Of a stretch of 38,512 nt of DNA, positions 8,436 through 16,563 are shown in pieces. The notes beneath the pieces are model-generated. The model searched no databases, was not told where the DNA came from, and worked only from the letters and a program-made list of their open reading frames with translations. How positions within the stretch are numbered: position 1 is the first letter of the stretch; every line of letters starts with the position of its first letter. The stretch comes from Chloroflexota bacterium. Its GTDB lineage: Bacteria > Chloroflexota > Anaerolineae > Caldilineales > Caldilineaceae. The DNA lies in NCBI GenBank assembly GCA_018969295.1, contig JAGWYN010000034.1:8001-46512 (forward strand). The letters are read 5' to 3'. The translations under genes and the position numbers were made by a program.

Positions 8436-8454
8436 TTACATGGAATCTCCTTTC
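8436..8454 (-). promoter_or_regulatory. start-stop mini-ORF (ATG-TAA) with strong Shine-Dalgarno in the leader
   Basis: On the minus strand the leader of the surface-protein gene carries GAAAGGAGATTCC, then ATG (8439-8441) followed at once by TAA (8436-8438). The Shine-Dalgarno (8447-8454) is as good as that of the real gene 95 bases downstream. It could stall or load ribosomes, or be the relic of a lost gene start. Confidence 0.4.
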
Positions 8455-8517
8455 CTCGCCCAACCTTGCAGACATGGATGCAAACGGCGGCCCTCCGTGA
8501 AACAAGATCCTACAAAG

Positions 8518-8546
8518 AGAATACCATGTTTTTTGCAAAAAAGCAA
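8518..8546 (-). promoter_or_regulatory. sigma70-type promoter for the surface-protein gene
   Basis: Minus strand: -35 TTGCTT (8541-8546), 17-base spacer, -10 TATTCT (8518-8523), with a TG one base before the -10 (extended -10). It would give a leader of roughly 165 bases before the ATG at 8344. Confidence 0.5.
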
Positions 8547-8582
8547 GGGGTTTTCATAATGTAATGACATGAAATTTGGATT

Positions 8583-8612
8583 TTGACTCTCCAATTTCGG
8601 CCTCTGTATGGT
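8583..8612 (+). promoter_or_regulatory. sigma70-type promoter for fni
   Basis: Plus strand: -35 TTGACT (8583-8588), 18-base spacer, -10 TATGGT (8607-8612). The fni start codon is 68 bases downstream, preceded by AAAGGAAGG. This is the only good plus-strand promoter I see in the AT-richer 8345-8679 interval, which otherwise holds only the minus-strand promoter and leader. Confidence 0.45.
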
Positions 8613-8679
8613 ACGATAAGGGCAACGGCCTGGCCAGCAGCAACCGGCTCCGCCCAAGCGTGCAAAGGAAGGTTCTCTC

Positions 8680-9720
8680 ATGTCGATCGACCAGCGCAAA
8701 GCCGACCACATTCGGATCAATGTGACCGAAGATGTCCAGTTTCCGAACCTGACGACCGGGCTGGAGCAGTATCGGCTGGTGCACCAAGCCCTCCCCGAAC
8801 TGGATCTGGAGGAGGTACAGCTGGAGAGCATCCTCTTTGGCCGCCGTCTGGCTGCACCCCTCCTCGTCAGTTCGATGACAGGGGGGACCCAGCAGGCAGC
8901 GCTCATCAACCGCAATCTGGCCGAAGCTGCTCAGGCCCAGCGTGTGGCGTTGGGGGTCGGCAGCCAGCGCGCCGCCATCGAGCATGAGCAGCTTCGTCCC
9001 TCTTTTCGGGTGCGGGATGTGGCGCCGGATATTCTGCTGTTCGCCAATCTGGGCGCTGTGCAGCTCAACTATGGCTACACAGTCGACCAGTGCCGCCGGG
9101 CGGTAGAGATGATCGAGGCTGACGCCTTGATTTTGCATCTCAACCCGCTGCAGGAGGCGGTGCAGCCCGAAGGGGATCTGCGCTGGCGCGGGCTGCTGGC
9201 CAAGATCGCCGGCGTCTGCGCACAGCTGGATCGGCCGGTGATTGTGAAGGAGGTGGGGTGGGGAATCAGCGCCCAGAGTGCCCGGCGGCTGGTCGAGGCG
9301 GGAGTGGCTGCCATCGACGTGGCGGGGGCCGGCGGCACCTCCTGGAGCCAGGTCGAAATGCACCGGGCCCCGACCGAACGGCTGCGCCGCCTGGCGGGGG
9401 CCTTTGCCGACTGGGGCATTCCTACGGCAGACAGCCTGGTTGCCGCCGCCGCCGTGCGCGCCGAGCTGGGGCGCCCCGAGCTCCGTCTCTTCGCCAGCGG
9501 CGGTATCCGCAGTGGTCAGGAGCTGGTCAAATGTCTTGCGCTGGGCGCTGACCTGGTGGGGTTGGCTTCTCCGTTTCTCAAGGCTGCGATGGAGTCCGCC
9601 GAGGCGGTGGCTGCCGAGATGGAATTTTTGTCCGCCGAGGCGCGCATCGCGATGTTCTGCAGCGGCGCTGCGTCTCTGGCTGGTCTGCGCCAGCCGGGTG
9701 TTTTGGTGAAGGAGAGATGA
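8680..9720 (+). CDS. fni: type 2 isopentenyl-diphosphate delta-isomerase
   Basis: 346 aa, full length for the family. It interconverts isopentenyl and dimethylallyl diphosphate using reduced FMN and NAD(P)H plus Mg2+, in the cytoplasm. Motifs: N-terminal RKADHIRI, the FMN-binding SSMTGGT near residue 65, GVGSQRAA, the phosphate/Mg site LHLNPLQEAVQPEGD, VIVKEVGWGIS, AGAGGTSW, and ASGGIRSG near the C-terminus. All are diagnostic of Idi-2 and not of the unrelated type 1 enzyme. Its TGA overlaps the ATG of the prenyl synthase gene by 4 bp (9717-9720), so the pair is translationally coupled and makes and then elongates prenyl diphosphates. Idi-2 is usual in bacteria that use the mevalonate route; no mevalonate genes lie in this window. 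Confidence 0.95.
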   Translation: MSIDQRKADHIRINVTEDVQFPNLTTGLEQYRLVHQALPELDLEEVQLESILFGRRLAAPLLVSSMTGGTQQAALINRNLAEAAQAQRVALGVGSQRAAIEHEQLRPSFRVRDVAPDILLFANLGAVQLNYGYTVDQCRRAVEMIEADALILHLNPLQEAVQPEGDLRWRGLLAKIAGVCAQLDRPVIVKEVGWGISAQSARRLVEAGVAAIDVAGAGGTSWSQVEMHRAPTERLRRLAGAFADWGIPTADSLVAAAAVRAELGRPELRLFASGGIRSGQELVKCLALGADLVGLASPFLKAAMESAEAVAAEMEFLSAEARIAMFCSGAASLAGLRQPGVLVKER

Positions 9721-10739
9721 TGCTCGACAACTTTGCGGCGCGCTGGCTGCCAGCGCTGGAGACCGAGATGCGCGCTGTGCTGGCGGGCGACGGCCGCGCC
9801 ACCCCTTTGCACTATGGGATGATCCACTACCATATGGGATGGGTGGACAGCCAGTTTCAGCCGGTGACCTTGCCGGCGGGCAAACGATTGCGCCCGCTGC
9901 TTTGTCTGATGGCCTGCCAGGCTGTCGGTGGGGATCCGGTGCAGGCGCTGCCGGCCGCCGCTGCGGTGGAGATCCTGCACAATTTTTCGCTGGTGCACGA
10001 CGACATCGAGGACGGCGACGTGACCCGCCGCCATCGGCCGACCCTGTGGAGCGTCTGGGGGGTGCCGCAGGCCATCAACGCCGGCGACGCCATGTTTGCC
10101 CTGGCTTTTGCAGCCCTTCAGCGCCTCTCCACGACCCAGGTCGCTGCGGCCCAGCAGCTGGCGGCGCTGCAGCTTTTCACCGACACTTCTGTTGCCTTGA
10201 CCGAAGGACAGCACCTGGACATGCACTTTGAGCAGCGCCGCCAGGTCAGTGTCGCCGAATATCTGCGCATGATCGAAGGCAAGACCGCGGCGTTGATCGG
10301 AGCCAGTGTGGCGCTCGGCGGTCTAGTCGGCGGTGACAGCACGTACGCCCCCCTACGCCGTTTTGGTCAGTCGCTCGGGCTGGCTTTTCAGATCCAGGAT
10401 GACCTGCTCGGGATCTGGGGGGATCCTGCTGTGACCGGCAAGGCCGCAGGCAACGACATTCTGCGGCGCAAAAAAAGTCTGCCCCTGCTGCACGCGCTCA
10501 ACGACCCGCTCTGCGGCGAAGCGCTGCATGCGCTGCTTTGGAGAGATCGGCTCACCGACGCCGACCTGCCAGAAGCGCTGCGTCTCCTCGAACAGGCCGG
10601 CGCACGCACCTATGCCACCGACCAGATGAAGCTCTTTTACACCGCCAGCCAGCAGGCGCTGCAGGAGGCTTTGGGCGCAGAGGCCCCTGCCAGCCTGCTC
10701 TGGGCGACAGCCAGCTGGCTGATGCAGCGGCAGAGCTGA
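9717..10739 (+). CDS. polyprenyl (geranylgeranyl/farnesyl-type) diphosphate synthase
   Basis: 340 aa. It condenses isopentenyl diphosphate with allylic diphosphates. The first aspartate-rich motif DDIED is at residues 95-99 (preceded by FSLVHD), and the second, DDLLGIWGD, starts at residue 228; both bind Mg-diphosphate. GKRLRPLL near residue 60 and KTAALIGASVALG are also typical. With two residues between the first Asp pair and the last Asp, this is the short-spacer type seen in many GGPP and longer-chain synthases. Product length cannot be read with confidence. It overlaps fni by 4 bp and is convergent with the dehydrogenase operon. Confidence 0.9.
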   Translation: MMLDNFAARWLPALETEMRAVLAGDGRATPLHYGMIHYHMGWVDSQFQPVTLPAGKRLRPLLCLMACQAVGGDPVQALPAAAAVEILHNFSLVHDDIEDGDVTRRHRPTLWSVWGVPQAINAGDAMFALAFAALQRLSTTQVAAAQQLAALQLFTDTSVALTEGQHLDMHFEQRRQVSVAEYLRMIEGKTAALIGASVALGGLVGGDSTYAPLRRFGQSLGLAFQIQDDLLGIWGDPAVTGKAAGNDILRRKKSLPLLHALNDPLCGEALHALLWRDRLTDADLPEALRLLEQAGARTYATDQMKLFYTASQQALQEALGAEAPASLLWATASWLMQRQS

Positions 10740-10760
10740 CCGGGAAGGCTGACCGGGAAG
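10735..10760 (+). repeat. 13-bp tandem duplication across a stop codon
   Basis: GCTGACCGGGAAG occurs twice in direct succession (10735-10747 and 10748-10760). The first copy contains the TGA of the prenyl synthase gene. It looks like replication slippage. Confidence 0.8.
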
Positions 10761-10764
10761 GCCG

Positions 10765-10792
10765 GCCAGAAAGGGGCGCCCCCCTTCCTGGC
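10765..10792. terminator. GC-rich hairpin between convergent operons
   Basis: GCCAG-A-AAGGGG pairs with CCCCTT-C-CTGGC around a short GC loop, lying between the stops at 10739 (+) and 10815 (-). There is no clear T-run on either side, so it is a likely but unproven bidirectional terminator. Confidence 0.45.
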
Positions 10793-10814
10793 GCAACATG
10801 TTCCTCCTGGCAGC

Positions 10815-12269
10815 TCAGACGCCTTCGAGCTGCCGTTTGACCGCAGCGCAGAAAGCATCCGCGGTCGCCCCATCCAGCACCCGGTGGTCGTAGCTGAAAC
10901 CAAGGGTTGCCATCGGCTTGAAGACCAGCGCGTCCCCCGGATTGGGGTCCAGCGGATGCCCCTGGCTGACGACGACGGCCCGTTTTTCGATGGCCCCGAC
11001 CCCCAGGATGCCGACCTGCGGCTGCACGATGATCGGGGTCTGGAAACGGCTGCCCGAGGTCCCGTAGTTGCTGAGAGTAAAGGTGCCGTCACTCAGGTCT
11101 GCCTGCGTCAAGGCGTTCTTGCGGGCTCGATCTGCCAGGTCGTTGACGGCACGCGCCAGCCCCAACAAGTTGAGTTCACCAGCCTGTTTGATGACAGGCA
11201 CGACCAACCCTCCCAGCCCGTTGGCGTCCATCGGCAGCGCGGTCGCCATGCCGATATGGTAGCTCCGTTTGATCAGGATCCCCTCTTCGGTCCAGGTCGC
11301 ATTGGCCGCCGGCACGGCCTTGAGACCAGCCACAATTGCCTCGACAAAATAGGCTGTGATGGTGAGATTGACCCCGGCGGCCGCAAATTCCTGTTTGCGG
11401 GCTGCTCGATGGCGCAGCACTGCGCTCATGTCGACATCCCACATGGTCGTCACGTGGGGAGCGGTGAACAGACTCTGGGTTGTGTTGCGCGCCACGGCCA
11501 CGCGCATGCGCGAGAGTTTGACCAGCTCTTCGCCCAGCCGCGCCGGGGCTGCCGGGGCCGGGGCTGCCGGGGCCGGGGCTGCCGGGGCCGGGGCTGCCGG
11601 GGCTGCCGGTCGCGCCGGGGCTGCCGGGGCTGCCGGGGCTGCTGGGGCTGCCGGGGCTGGGGCGTAGGCGGGTTCGACCCGTACGCTCCTGCCTTGGGTG
11701 CGGCTGGCCAGAGCGCTGAGCACGTCGTACTTGGTCAGGGTGCTCAGCGGTCGGTCGCCCGCCACCTCGCGCAGGTGGAGATTGTGGTCGGCTGCCAGAC
11801 GGCGAACCACCAGGCTGGCCGTGTCGGTCAGTTCCCCAGGCAGTGCCACATCGGCCGGGCTGGGGGGAGCCTCACGATGGGACAGCACATCCTGCTTGGT
11901 GATCTGTCCGCCGGGCCCGCTGCCGGCGACCCCAGCCAGATCGACCCCTTTGTCGGCGGCGACCCGCTTGGCGACCGGGGTCGCTCGGATTTCTGTCTCG
12001 GCTGGCGGCGGCGCCGGGCTGGCTGTCTCACCCGCTTCGCCGATATAGCCGATCACGGCGCTGATCGGCGCCAGTTCCCCCGCACGGTAGTTGATTTTGA
12101 GCAAGACACCTGAGGCGGGGGCTGGAATTTCTGTGTCGACCTTGTCGGTTGCGACCTCCAAAAGGATATCGCCTGCCTTGACTGTGTCGCCGACCGCCAT
12201 GCGCCAGCGGCTGACAGTGACATCTTCGACCCCTTCGCCGGCGTCCGGCAGTCTGATTTCAGTTGCCAT
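10815..12269 (-). CDS. 2-oxo-acid dehydrogenase E2 (dihydrolipoamide acyltransferase)
   Basis: 484 aa. Domain order: one N-terminal lipoyl domain (residues 1-76, lipoyl Lys43 in TDKVDTEIP), a Pro-rich hinge, and a peripheral subunit-binding domain (about 95-131, ATPVAKRVAADKGVD to GGQITKQDVLSH). A second, more diverged subunit-binding domain follows (about 150-187, LVVRRLAADHNLHL to LTKYDVLSAL), then an Ala/Pro linker of about 45 residues. The catalytic acyltransferase domain ends SYDHRVLDG, with His462 and Asp466. Two binding domains on one E2 are unusual. It transfers the acyl group to CoA at the core of the complex. It follows E1 beta by 8 bases (RBS AGGGGGAAGC). Substrate (pyruvate, acetoin or branched-chain 2-oxo acid) is not decided by the sequence. 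Confidence 0.92.
   Translation of the reverse strand: MATEIRLPDAGEGVEDVTVSRWRMAVGDTVKAGDILLEVATDKVDTEIPAPASGVLLKINYRAGELAPISAVIGYIGEAGETASPAPPPAETEIRATPVAKRVAADKGVDLAGVAGSGPGGQITKQDVLSHREAPPSPADVALPGELTDTASLVVRRLAADHNLHLREVAGDRPLSTLTKYDVLSALASRTQGRSVRVEPAYAPAPAAPAAPAAPAAPARPAAPAAPAPAAPAPAAPAPAAPARLGEELVKLSRMRVAVARNTTQSLFTAPHVTTMWDVDMSAVLRHRAARKQEFAAAGVNLTITAYFVEAIVAGLKAVPAANATWTEEGILIKRSYHIGMATALPMDANGLGGLVVPVIKQAGELNLLGLARAVNDLADRARKNALTQADLSDGTFTLSNYGTSGSRFQTPIIVQPQVGILGVGAIEKRAVVVSQGHPLDPNPGDALVFKPMATLGFSYDHRVLDGATADAFCAAVKRQLEGV
11541..11663. repeat. GC-rich tandem repeats encoding the E2 Ala/Pro linker
   Basis: Units of about 15 bp (GCTGCCGGGGCCGGG) and 9 bp (GCTGCCGGG) are repeated head to tail. 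On the coding (minus) strand they give APAAP and AAP repeats. Such a tract is prone to length change by slippage, which would alter the reach of the swinging arm. Confidence 0.85.
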
Positions 12270-12277
12270 GCTTCCCC

Positions 12278-13261
12278 CTATTTCATCATTTCCAGGACAG
12301 CAGCCTTGATGTTGCGCTTCCAGGGCAGGAGTTCCTCTTCGAGCGGCTTGGAGACCGGCAGAGATGCAGGGGCCATGCCGAGCCGGCGAGCCGGCGCTTT
12401 GAGCAGATAGGGGGCCTCTTCGTAGGTACGTGCCACGATTTCGGCGCCGATGCCAGCATTGGACTGAGACTCGTGGACGGCCAGCAGCCGCCCGGTCTTG
12501 GCCACCGAGGTGAGCACCCCCTCCATATCGAGCGGAGTGATGCTGCGCAGATCGACGATTTCAAGGTCGATCCCCTGCTCGGCCTGCAGCTCCTCGGCAG
12601 CTTCGAGCGCCTGCAGCAAGGTGTACCCAAAGGTGGCCACGGTGAGGTCTTTGCCCGCCCGTTTCACATCTGACTTGCCGATGGGAACGGTGTAGTCGAC
12701 CTCGGCGTCTGGCAGCTCCCCGCGTGTGAAGTAGAGCATTTTGTGTTCCAGAAAGAGCACAGGATTTTCGTCGCGAATGGCTGAGACCAACAGCCCTTTG
12801 GCGTCGTAGGGGGTCGAGGGGGCCACCACTTTGATGCCGGGAAATTGGGCGAAGGTGCTCTCGACGCTGCTGCTGTGCTGCGATCCGTAGCCCTTGCCGC
12901 CCCCCTGCTGGCCGCGGATCACCATCGGCACATTCAGAAGCCCACCAGTCATGTAGTGCATTTTGGCGGCCTGGTTGAAGATCTGGTCCGCACAGACCAG
13001 ATAAAAGTCCATATACATGAGTTCGACGATGGGGCGCAGCCCCACCATAGCGGCACCGACCGCCATGCCCATGAACCCTTGCTCGCTGATCGGGGTATCG
13101 ATCACGCGGCGCTCTCCGAACTCGTCGAGCAGATTGCGCGTCACCCGGAACAGGCCGCCGTAGTGGCCGATGTCTTCGCCGATCAGAAAGACCCGCTCGT
13201 CGCGCTGCATTTCTTCGCGCAGCGCTTCATTGATTGCCTGGATGAAAGTTGTCTTGCGCAT
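12278..13261 (-). CDS. 2-oxo-acid dehydrogenase E1 component, beta subunit
   Basis: 327 aa from ATG 13261. This start was chosen because the protein then begins MRKTTFIQAINEAL, the usual E1 beta start, and because AAGGTG, overlapping the end of the E1 alpha gene, serves as its RBS; upstream in-frame codons lie inside E1 alpha. Motifs: LIGEDIGHYGGLF, RVIDTPISEQGFMGMAVGAA, the MYMDFYLVCADQIFNQAAK helix and GQQGGGKGYGSQHSSS. It forms the alpha2beta2 heterotetramer with E1 alpha that decarboxylates a 2-oxo acid with thiamine diphosphate and charges the E2 lipoyl arm. Gene order alpha-beta-E2 resembles acetoin and pyruvate dehydrogenase operons. Confidence 0.93.
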   Translation of the reverse strand: MRKTTFIQAINEALREEMQRDERVFLIGEDIGHYGGLFRVTRNLLDEFGERRVIDTPISEQGFMGMAVGAAMVGLRPIVELMYMDFYLVCADQIFNQAAKMHYMTGGLLNVPMVIRGQQGGGKGYGSQHSSSVESTFAQFPGIKVVAPSTPYDAKGLLVSAIRDENPVLFLEHKMLYFTRGELPDAEVDYTVPIGKSDVKRAGKDLTVATFGYTLLQALEAAEELQAEQGIDLEIVDLRSITPLDMEGVLTSVAKTGRLLAVHESQSNAGIGAEIVARTYEEAPYLLKAPARRLGMAPASLPVSKPLEEELLPWKRNIKAAVLEMMK

Positions 13262-13265
13262 CTTG

Positions 13266-14288
13266 TTACACCTTATAGACATCCGTGTAGGCTTCGGCCA
13301 CGTCGGGCCAAGGGGCCTCCAGGGCAAATTCGACGGCAGCCTGGACTTCCTTTTCGACCTCGGCACGCAGCTGGGCGAGCGCGTCGGCCGTCACCCCTCG
13401 CCCCAACAAGTTTTGATGCAGCTGGGTCAACGGCTCGTAGCTGCGCTGCATGTCGATCTCTTCCGCAGTCCGGTAGGTTTCCAAATCGTTGGCCATGTGG
13501 CCGGCCAGCCGGTAGGTGACCCCCTCGATAAAGGTCGGCCCCTCCCCAGCCCGGGCACGCGCTGCCGCCTGGGCGATCGTCTCATAGACGACTTCGACGT
13601 TGTTCCCGTCGATCTGCACGCTTTCCATCCCATAGGCCCGCACAAAGAGATGGATCTCTGCGACCGAAGAGGTCCGCGAGATCGGCGTCATTTCGGAGTA
13701 GCGGTTGTTTTCGCAGTAGAAGATCACCGGCAACTTCCACTTCTGCGCCATATTGAAGGTCTCGTGCATCAGCCCCTGGTAGAGTGCACCTTCACCAAAA
13801 AAGGTGATGGCCACCCGGTCGTCGCCGCGGATTTTGGCGGCCAGCGCCATGCCTGCGGCGTGGGGGACCTGGGCCCCGACAATGCCGTTGGCCCCCATCA
13901 ATCCCAGGGAGGGGTCCAGAAAATGCATCGACCCCCCTTTGCCCTTGGCAAAGCCAGGGGCCTTCCCCAGCACCTCACAGATCGCTCGTCTGGGATCCAT
14001 GCCGCGCGCCAGCGAGTGGTGGTGGCCGCGGTAGGTGCAGGTCAGGTAGTCTTGCGGGCGGAGTGCCGCTGCCATGCCGACCGCCGCGCCTTCATGGCCG
14101 ATCGCGGTGTGCATAGCACCGCCGATCTTGCCGGAGGCGGCCAGGTCGAGCAAAGATTCCTCGACCCGCCGAATCAACACCATCCTCTGATACATCGAGA
14201 GGAGCTGTTCTGTGGCCAGGACGGCTGTGGACTCTGCTACAGCCGCCTTCGCCGAAGGTACACTGGCCTTTAAGGAAGGTTCTGCCAT
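13266..14288 (-). CDS. 2-oxo-acid dehydrogenase E1 component, alpha subunit
   Basis: 340 aa. The longer open frame to 14576 is not used. Start ATG 14288 has GAGG 11 bases upstream; ATG 14297 in the same frame is only 2 bases from it. Motifs: MYQRMVLIRRVEESL, the TYRGHHHSLARG loop with adjacent histidines, the GKGGSMHF loop, and the thiamine-diphosphate motif FFGEGALYQG ... VIFYCENN (about residues 162-195). The motif starts GEG rather than the classic GDG, so a Glu would coordinate the metal. The His-rich loop is typical of pyruvate/acetoin E1 alpha. First gene of the E1 alpha-E1 beta-E2 operon; E3 (dihydrolipoamide dehydrogenase) is not encoded here and must come from elsewhere. Confidence 0.93.
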   Translation of the reverse strand: MAEPSLKASVPSAKAAVAESTAVLATEQLLSMYQRMVLIRRVEESLLDLAASGKIGGAMHTAIGHEGAAVGMAAALRPQDYLTCTYRGHHHSLARGMDPRRAICEVLGKAPGFAKGKGGSMHFLDPSLGLMGANGIVGAQVPHAAGMALAAKIRGDDRVAITFFGEGALYQGLMHETFNMAQKWKLPVIFYCENNRYSEMTPISRTSSVAEIHLFVRAYGMESVQIDGNNVEVVYETIAQAAARARAGEGPTFIEGVTYRLAGHMANDLETYRTAEEIDMQRSYEPLTQLHQNLLGRGVTADALAQLRAEVEKEVQAAVEFALEAPWPDVAEAYTDVYKV

Positions 14289-14388
14289 TGTTTGCATATC
14301 CTCGATTTCGACCGGCAACTTGTTCTGCCTGGATTTGATACCTGGTTTGGAACGGGCATCGCTGCGCCCAAGTTTTGTATGACAACCG

Positions 14389-14397
14389 ATTATAGCA
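14389..14397 (-). promoter_or_regulatory. extended -10 promoter for the dehydrogenase operon
   Basis: On the minus strand TGCTATAAT is a perfect extended -10 (TG-n-TATAAT). No convincing -35 precedes it at 17 bases, which extended -10 promoters tolerate. It would give a leader of about 95 bases before E1 alpha. The remaining 14398-14529 interval shows no gene; a promoter for the plus-strand gene at 14530 must lie there but I cannot place it. Confidence 0.55.
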
Positions 14398-14529
14398 TAC
14401 ATTGGGGGGAAGCAAATGTCACTGCACACCTGCGGGCAATTGCTGCAATTTGTTCGCCCTGCTGCACCGGGGGACCGCTGGGGGATGGGTAGACTGAGAC
14501 AGCGGTTTTTTGACGAAAGATGAAGAAAT

Positions 14530-15747
14530 ATGCCGACACACAAGCTGGCTGGGCAGGCCCAGCCGACAACCGACACGACACAGGCAGTCCATGCGGGTGA
14601 AGCACGCTTTCGAGCGCACCACAGCCTGACCGTTCCGATCGTCCAGAGTGCTGTCTATACCTTTGCGAGCACGGCCGACCTGGTCGCCTACACCGAGGAT
14701 CGCCTCTTCTGGGAGGCTCCCGAACGGGAGGAGTATGGGCGTTACGGCAACCCGACCGTGCGCGCCCTCGAAGCCAAGATCGCCGAACTGGAAGGTGCCC
14801 AGGACGCGATCGCGGTCGGCAGCGGGATGTCTGCCGTGACCGCCACCCTGCTGCTTCTGCTGCAGCCTGGCCAGCACTTTTTGCTGACCGACCAGTGCTA
14901 CCCCAGCACGCTCGAATTCAGCCAGAAGTTTCTGCGCCGCTACGGGATCGACTGCACCTTGGTTCCCTTCGGCGACGACCAGGCGCTCACAGCGGCGATT
15001 CGCCCTGAGACCCGTCTGATTTTTTCCGAATCCCCGACCAATCCGTTTATGCGCTGTCTGGATCTGGAACGGTTGGTGGCGATCGCACGGCGCCACCAGC
15101 TGTTGACGGTGGTCGACGCCACCTTTGCGACACCTTACAACCAACGCCCGCTGCAGTTTGGGGTCGACCTGGTCATCCACAGCCTGACCAAATACCTGGG
15201 CGGGCACAACGATCTCATGGGGGGCTCGGTGGCAGGTCGTTTCGACCTGACCACCCCGCTGCGTCAGATGCAGCATCTGTTTGGGAGCTTGCTGGCTCCC
15301 CAGACGGCGTACCTGACGCTGCGCGGGATCAAGACGCTGCCGCTGCGGGTAGAGCGCCAGAATCAGAGCGGCCTGGCGGTCGCTCGGTTTCTGGAACAGC
15401 ACCCCAAGGTGCGCCGGGTCTGGTACCCGCTGCTGGAAAGCCACCCGGACTACGCTGTGGCCAGCGCCACGCTGCGCGGGGCCGGCGGCGTGGTCAGTTT
15501 TGAGGTCGACGGCGACGGCGAGCGCGCCCACCGCCTGATCGACGCGCTGCGCATCCCCACGATCGGCCCCAGCCTCGGCGGCGTCGAAAGCATGGTCAGC
15601 CCCCTCGCCGTCATGGGCTACGCCATGACCCCCCCCGAAGAACGTCTGGCCCTGGGCATCCGCGACGAACTGGTGCGGCTCTGCCTGGGCATCGAAGAAA
15701 CCGACGCCCTGCTGGCCGACCTCGCCCAGGCGCTGGACCAGATCTAG
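14530..15747 (+). CDS. PLP-dependent trans-sulfuration enzyme (cystathionine gamma-synthase/lyase family)
   Basis: 405 aa. Cys/Met-metabolism PLP family of fold type I. Motifs: TTQAVHAGE near residue 17, YGRYGNPTVRALEAKIAELEGA near residue 66, SGMSAVTA, the aspartate strand VVDATFATPYNQRPL, and the PLP lysine Lys221 in HSLTKYLGGHNDLMGG. The C-terminal domain keeps SLGGVESMVSPLAVM, typical of gamma-synthase/gamma-lyase branches. It makes or breaks the C-S bond of cystathionine or homologous sulfur amino acids in the cytoplasm. Which reaction it catalyses cannot be told from motifs alone. It is followed after 13 bases by a methyltransferase gene, probably in the same transcript. Confidence 0.9.
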   Translation: MPTHKLAGQAQPTTDTTQAVHAGEARFRAHHSLTVPIVQSAVYTFASTADLVAYTEDRLFWEAPEREEYGRYGNPTVRALEAKIAELEGAQDAIAVGSGMSAVTATLLLLLQPGQHFLLTDQCYPSTLEFSQKFLRRYGIDCTLVPFGDDQALTAAIRPETRLIFSESPTNPFMRCLDLERLVAIARRHQLLTVVDATFATPYNQRPLQFGVDLVIHSLTKYLGGHNDLMGGSVAGRFDLTTPLRQMQHLFGSLLAPQTAYLTLRGIKTLPLRVERQNQSGLAVARFLEQHPKVRRVWYPLLESHPDYAVASATLRGAGGVVSFEVDGDGERAHRLIDALRIPTIGPSLGGVESMVSPLAVMGYAMTPPEERLALGIRDELVRLCLGIEETDALLADLAQALDQI

Positions 15748-15760
15748 GAAGGGCCCGCCG

Positions 15761-16543
15761 ATGGATGCTCGCCAGCTGCGCCGCTACAACGCCCAGGCCT
15801 GGGACAAGGCCGTCGAACGTGCCAGCCGCTGGACACTCCCGGTGACGGCCGAGGCGATCGCGGCTGCCCGGCAGGGGCACTGGCAGATCGGGCTGACCCC
15901 GACCTCTCCGGTGCCTGCCAGCTGGTTTCCCCCGCTGGCAGGGGCTGCCGTCCTCTGTCTGGCTGGGGGCGGCGGCCAACAAGGGCCGCTGCTGGCCGCC
16001 GCCGGTGCCCAGGTTACGGTCTTCGACAACTCTCCCCAACAGCTGGCCCAGGACCGGTTTGTGGCCCGCCGCGACGGGCTGACGCTGCGCACCGTCGAAG
16101 GAGACATGCAGGATCTGAGCGCCTTCGCCGACGGCTTCTTTGACCTGATTGTGCACCCCACTTCCAATCTTTTTGTCCCCGAAGTCCGGCCGGTCTGGGC
16201 CGAAGCCGCTCGTGTGCTGCGGCCGGGCGGCCTCCTGCTGGCAGGCTTTTGCAATCCAGCCAGCTATCTCTTCGACCAGGAGCTGGCCGATGCAGGAATC
16301 CTCCAGGTGCGCCACCGTCTGCCCTACTCGGACCTCACCAGCCTGAGCGACGCCGAACGTGCCCTTTACCTGGCCGACTTGCAGCCGCTCGAATTTGGCC
16401 ACACCCTGACCGACCAGCTGGGCGGCCAGCTGGACGCGGGGTTGATCATCACCGGTTTTTACGAGGACAGCTGGCCGGGCACCGCCCTGCACGACTTCAT
16501 GCCCGCCTATCTGGCGACGCGCAGCCTCAAACCGGGGCCCTGA
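15761..16543 (+). CDS. class I SAM-dependent methyltransferase
   Basis: 260 aa, ATG with GAAGGG upstream. Motif I is VLCLAGGGGQQGPLLAAAG (about residues 65-83), followed by the acidic end of beta2 (VTVFDNSPQQLAQD). Then come DMQDLSAFADGFFDLIVHP as motif II/III and AARVLRPGGLLLAGF as post-motif III. This is a small-molecule methyltransferase fold of the Methyltransf_11 kind. The substrate is unknown. It sits 13 bases after the trans-sulfuration gene, so a role linked to sulfur or methyl metabolism is possible but only by position. Confidence 0.85.
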   Translation: MDARQLRRYNAQAWDKAVERASRWTLPVTAEAIAAARQGHWQIGLTPTSPVPASWFPPLAGAAVLCLAGGGGQQGPLLAAAGAQVTVFDNSPQQLAQDRFVARRDGLTLRTVEGDMQDLSAFADGFFDLIVHPTSNLFVPEVRPVWAEAARVLRPGGLLLAGFCNPASYLFDQELADAGILQVRHRLPYSDLTSLSDAERALYLADLQPLEFGHTLTDQLGGQLDAGLIITGFYEDSWPGTALHDFMPAYLATRSLKPGP

Positions 16544-16563
16544 AGTTGCCTGCCCGGCTGGTT

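Noticed and set aside
13262..13366. N-terminal extension of E1 beta to 13366
   Set aside because: The extra 35 residues lie inside the E1 alpha gene and have no family match; the ribosome-binding site fits ATG 13261.
14298..14576. N-terminal extension of E1 alpha to 14576
   Set aside because: It would cross the extended -10 promoter at 14389-14397 and run into the divergent gene; the extra sequence is not E1-like.
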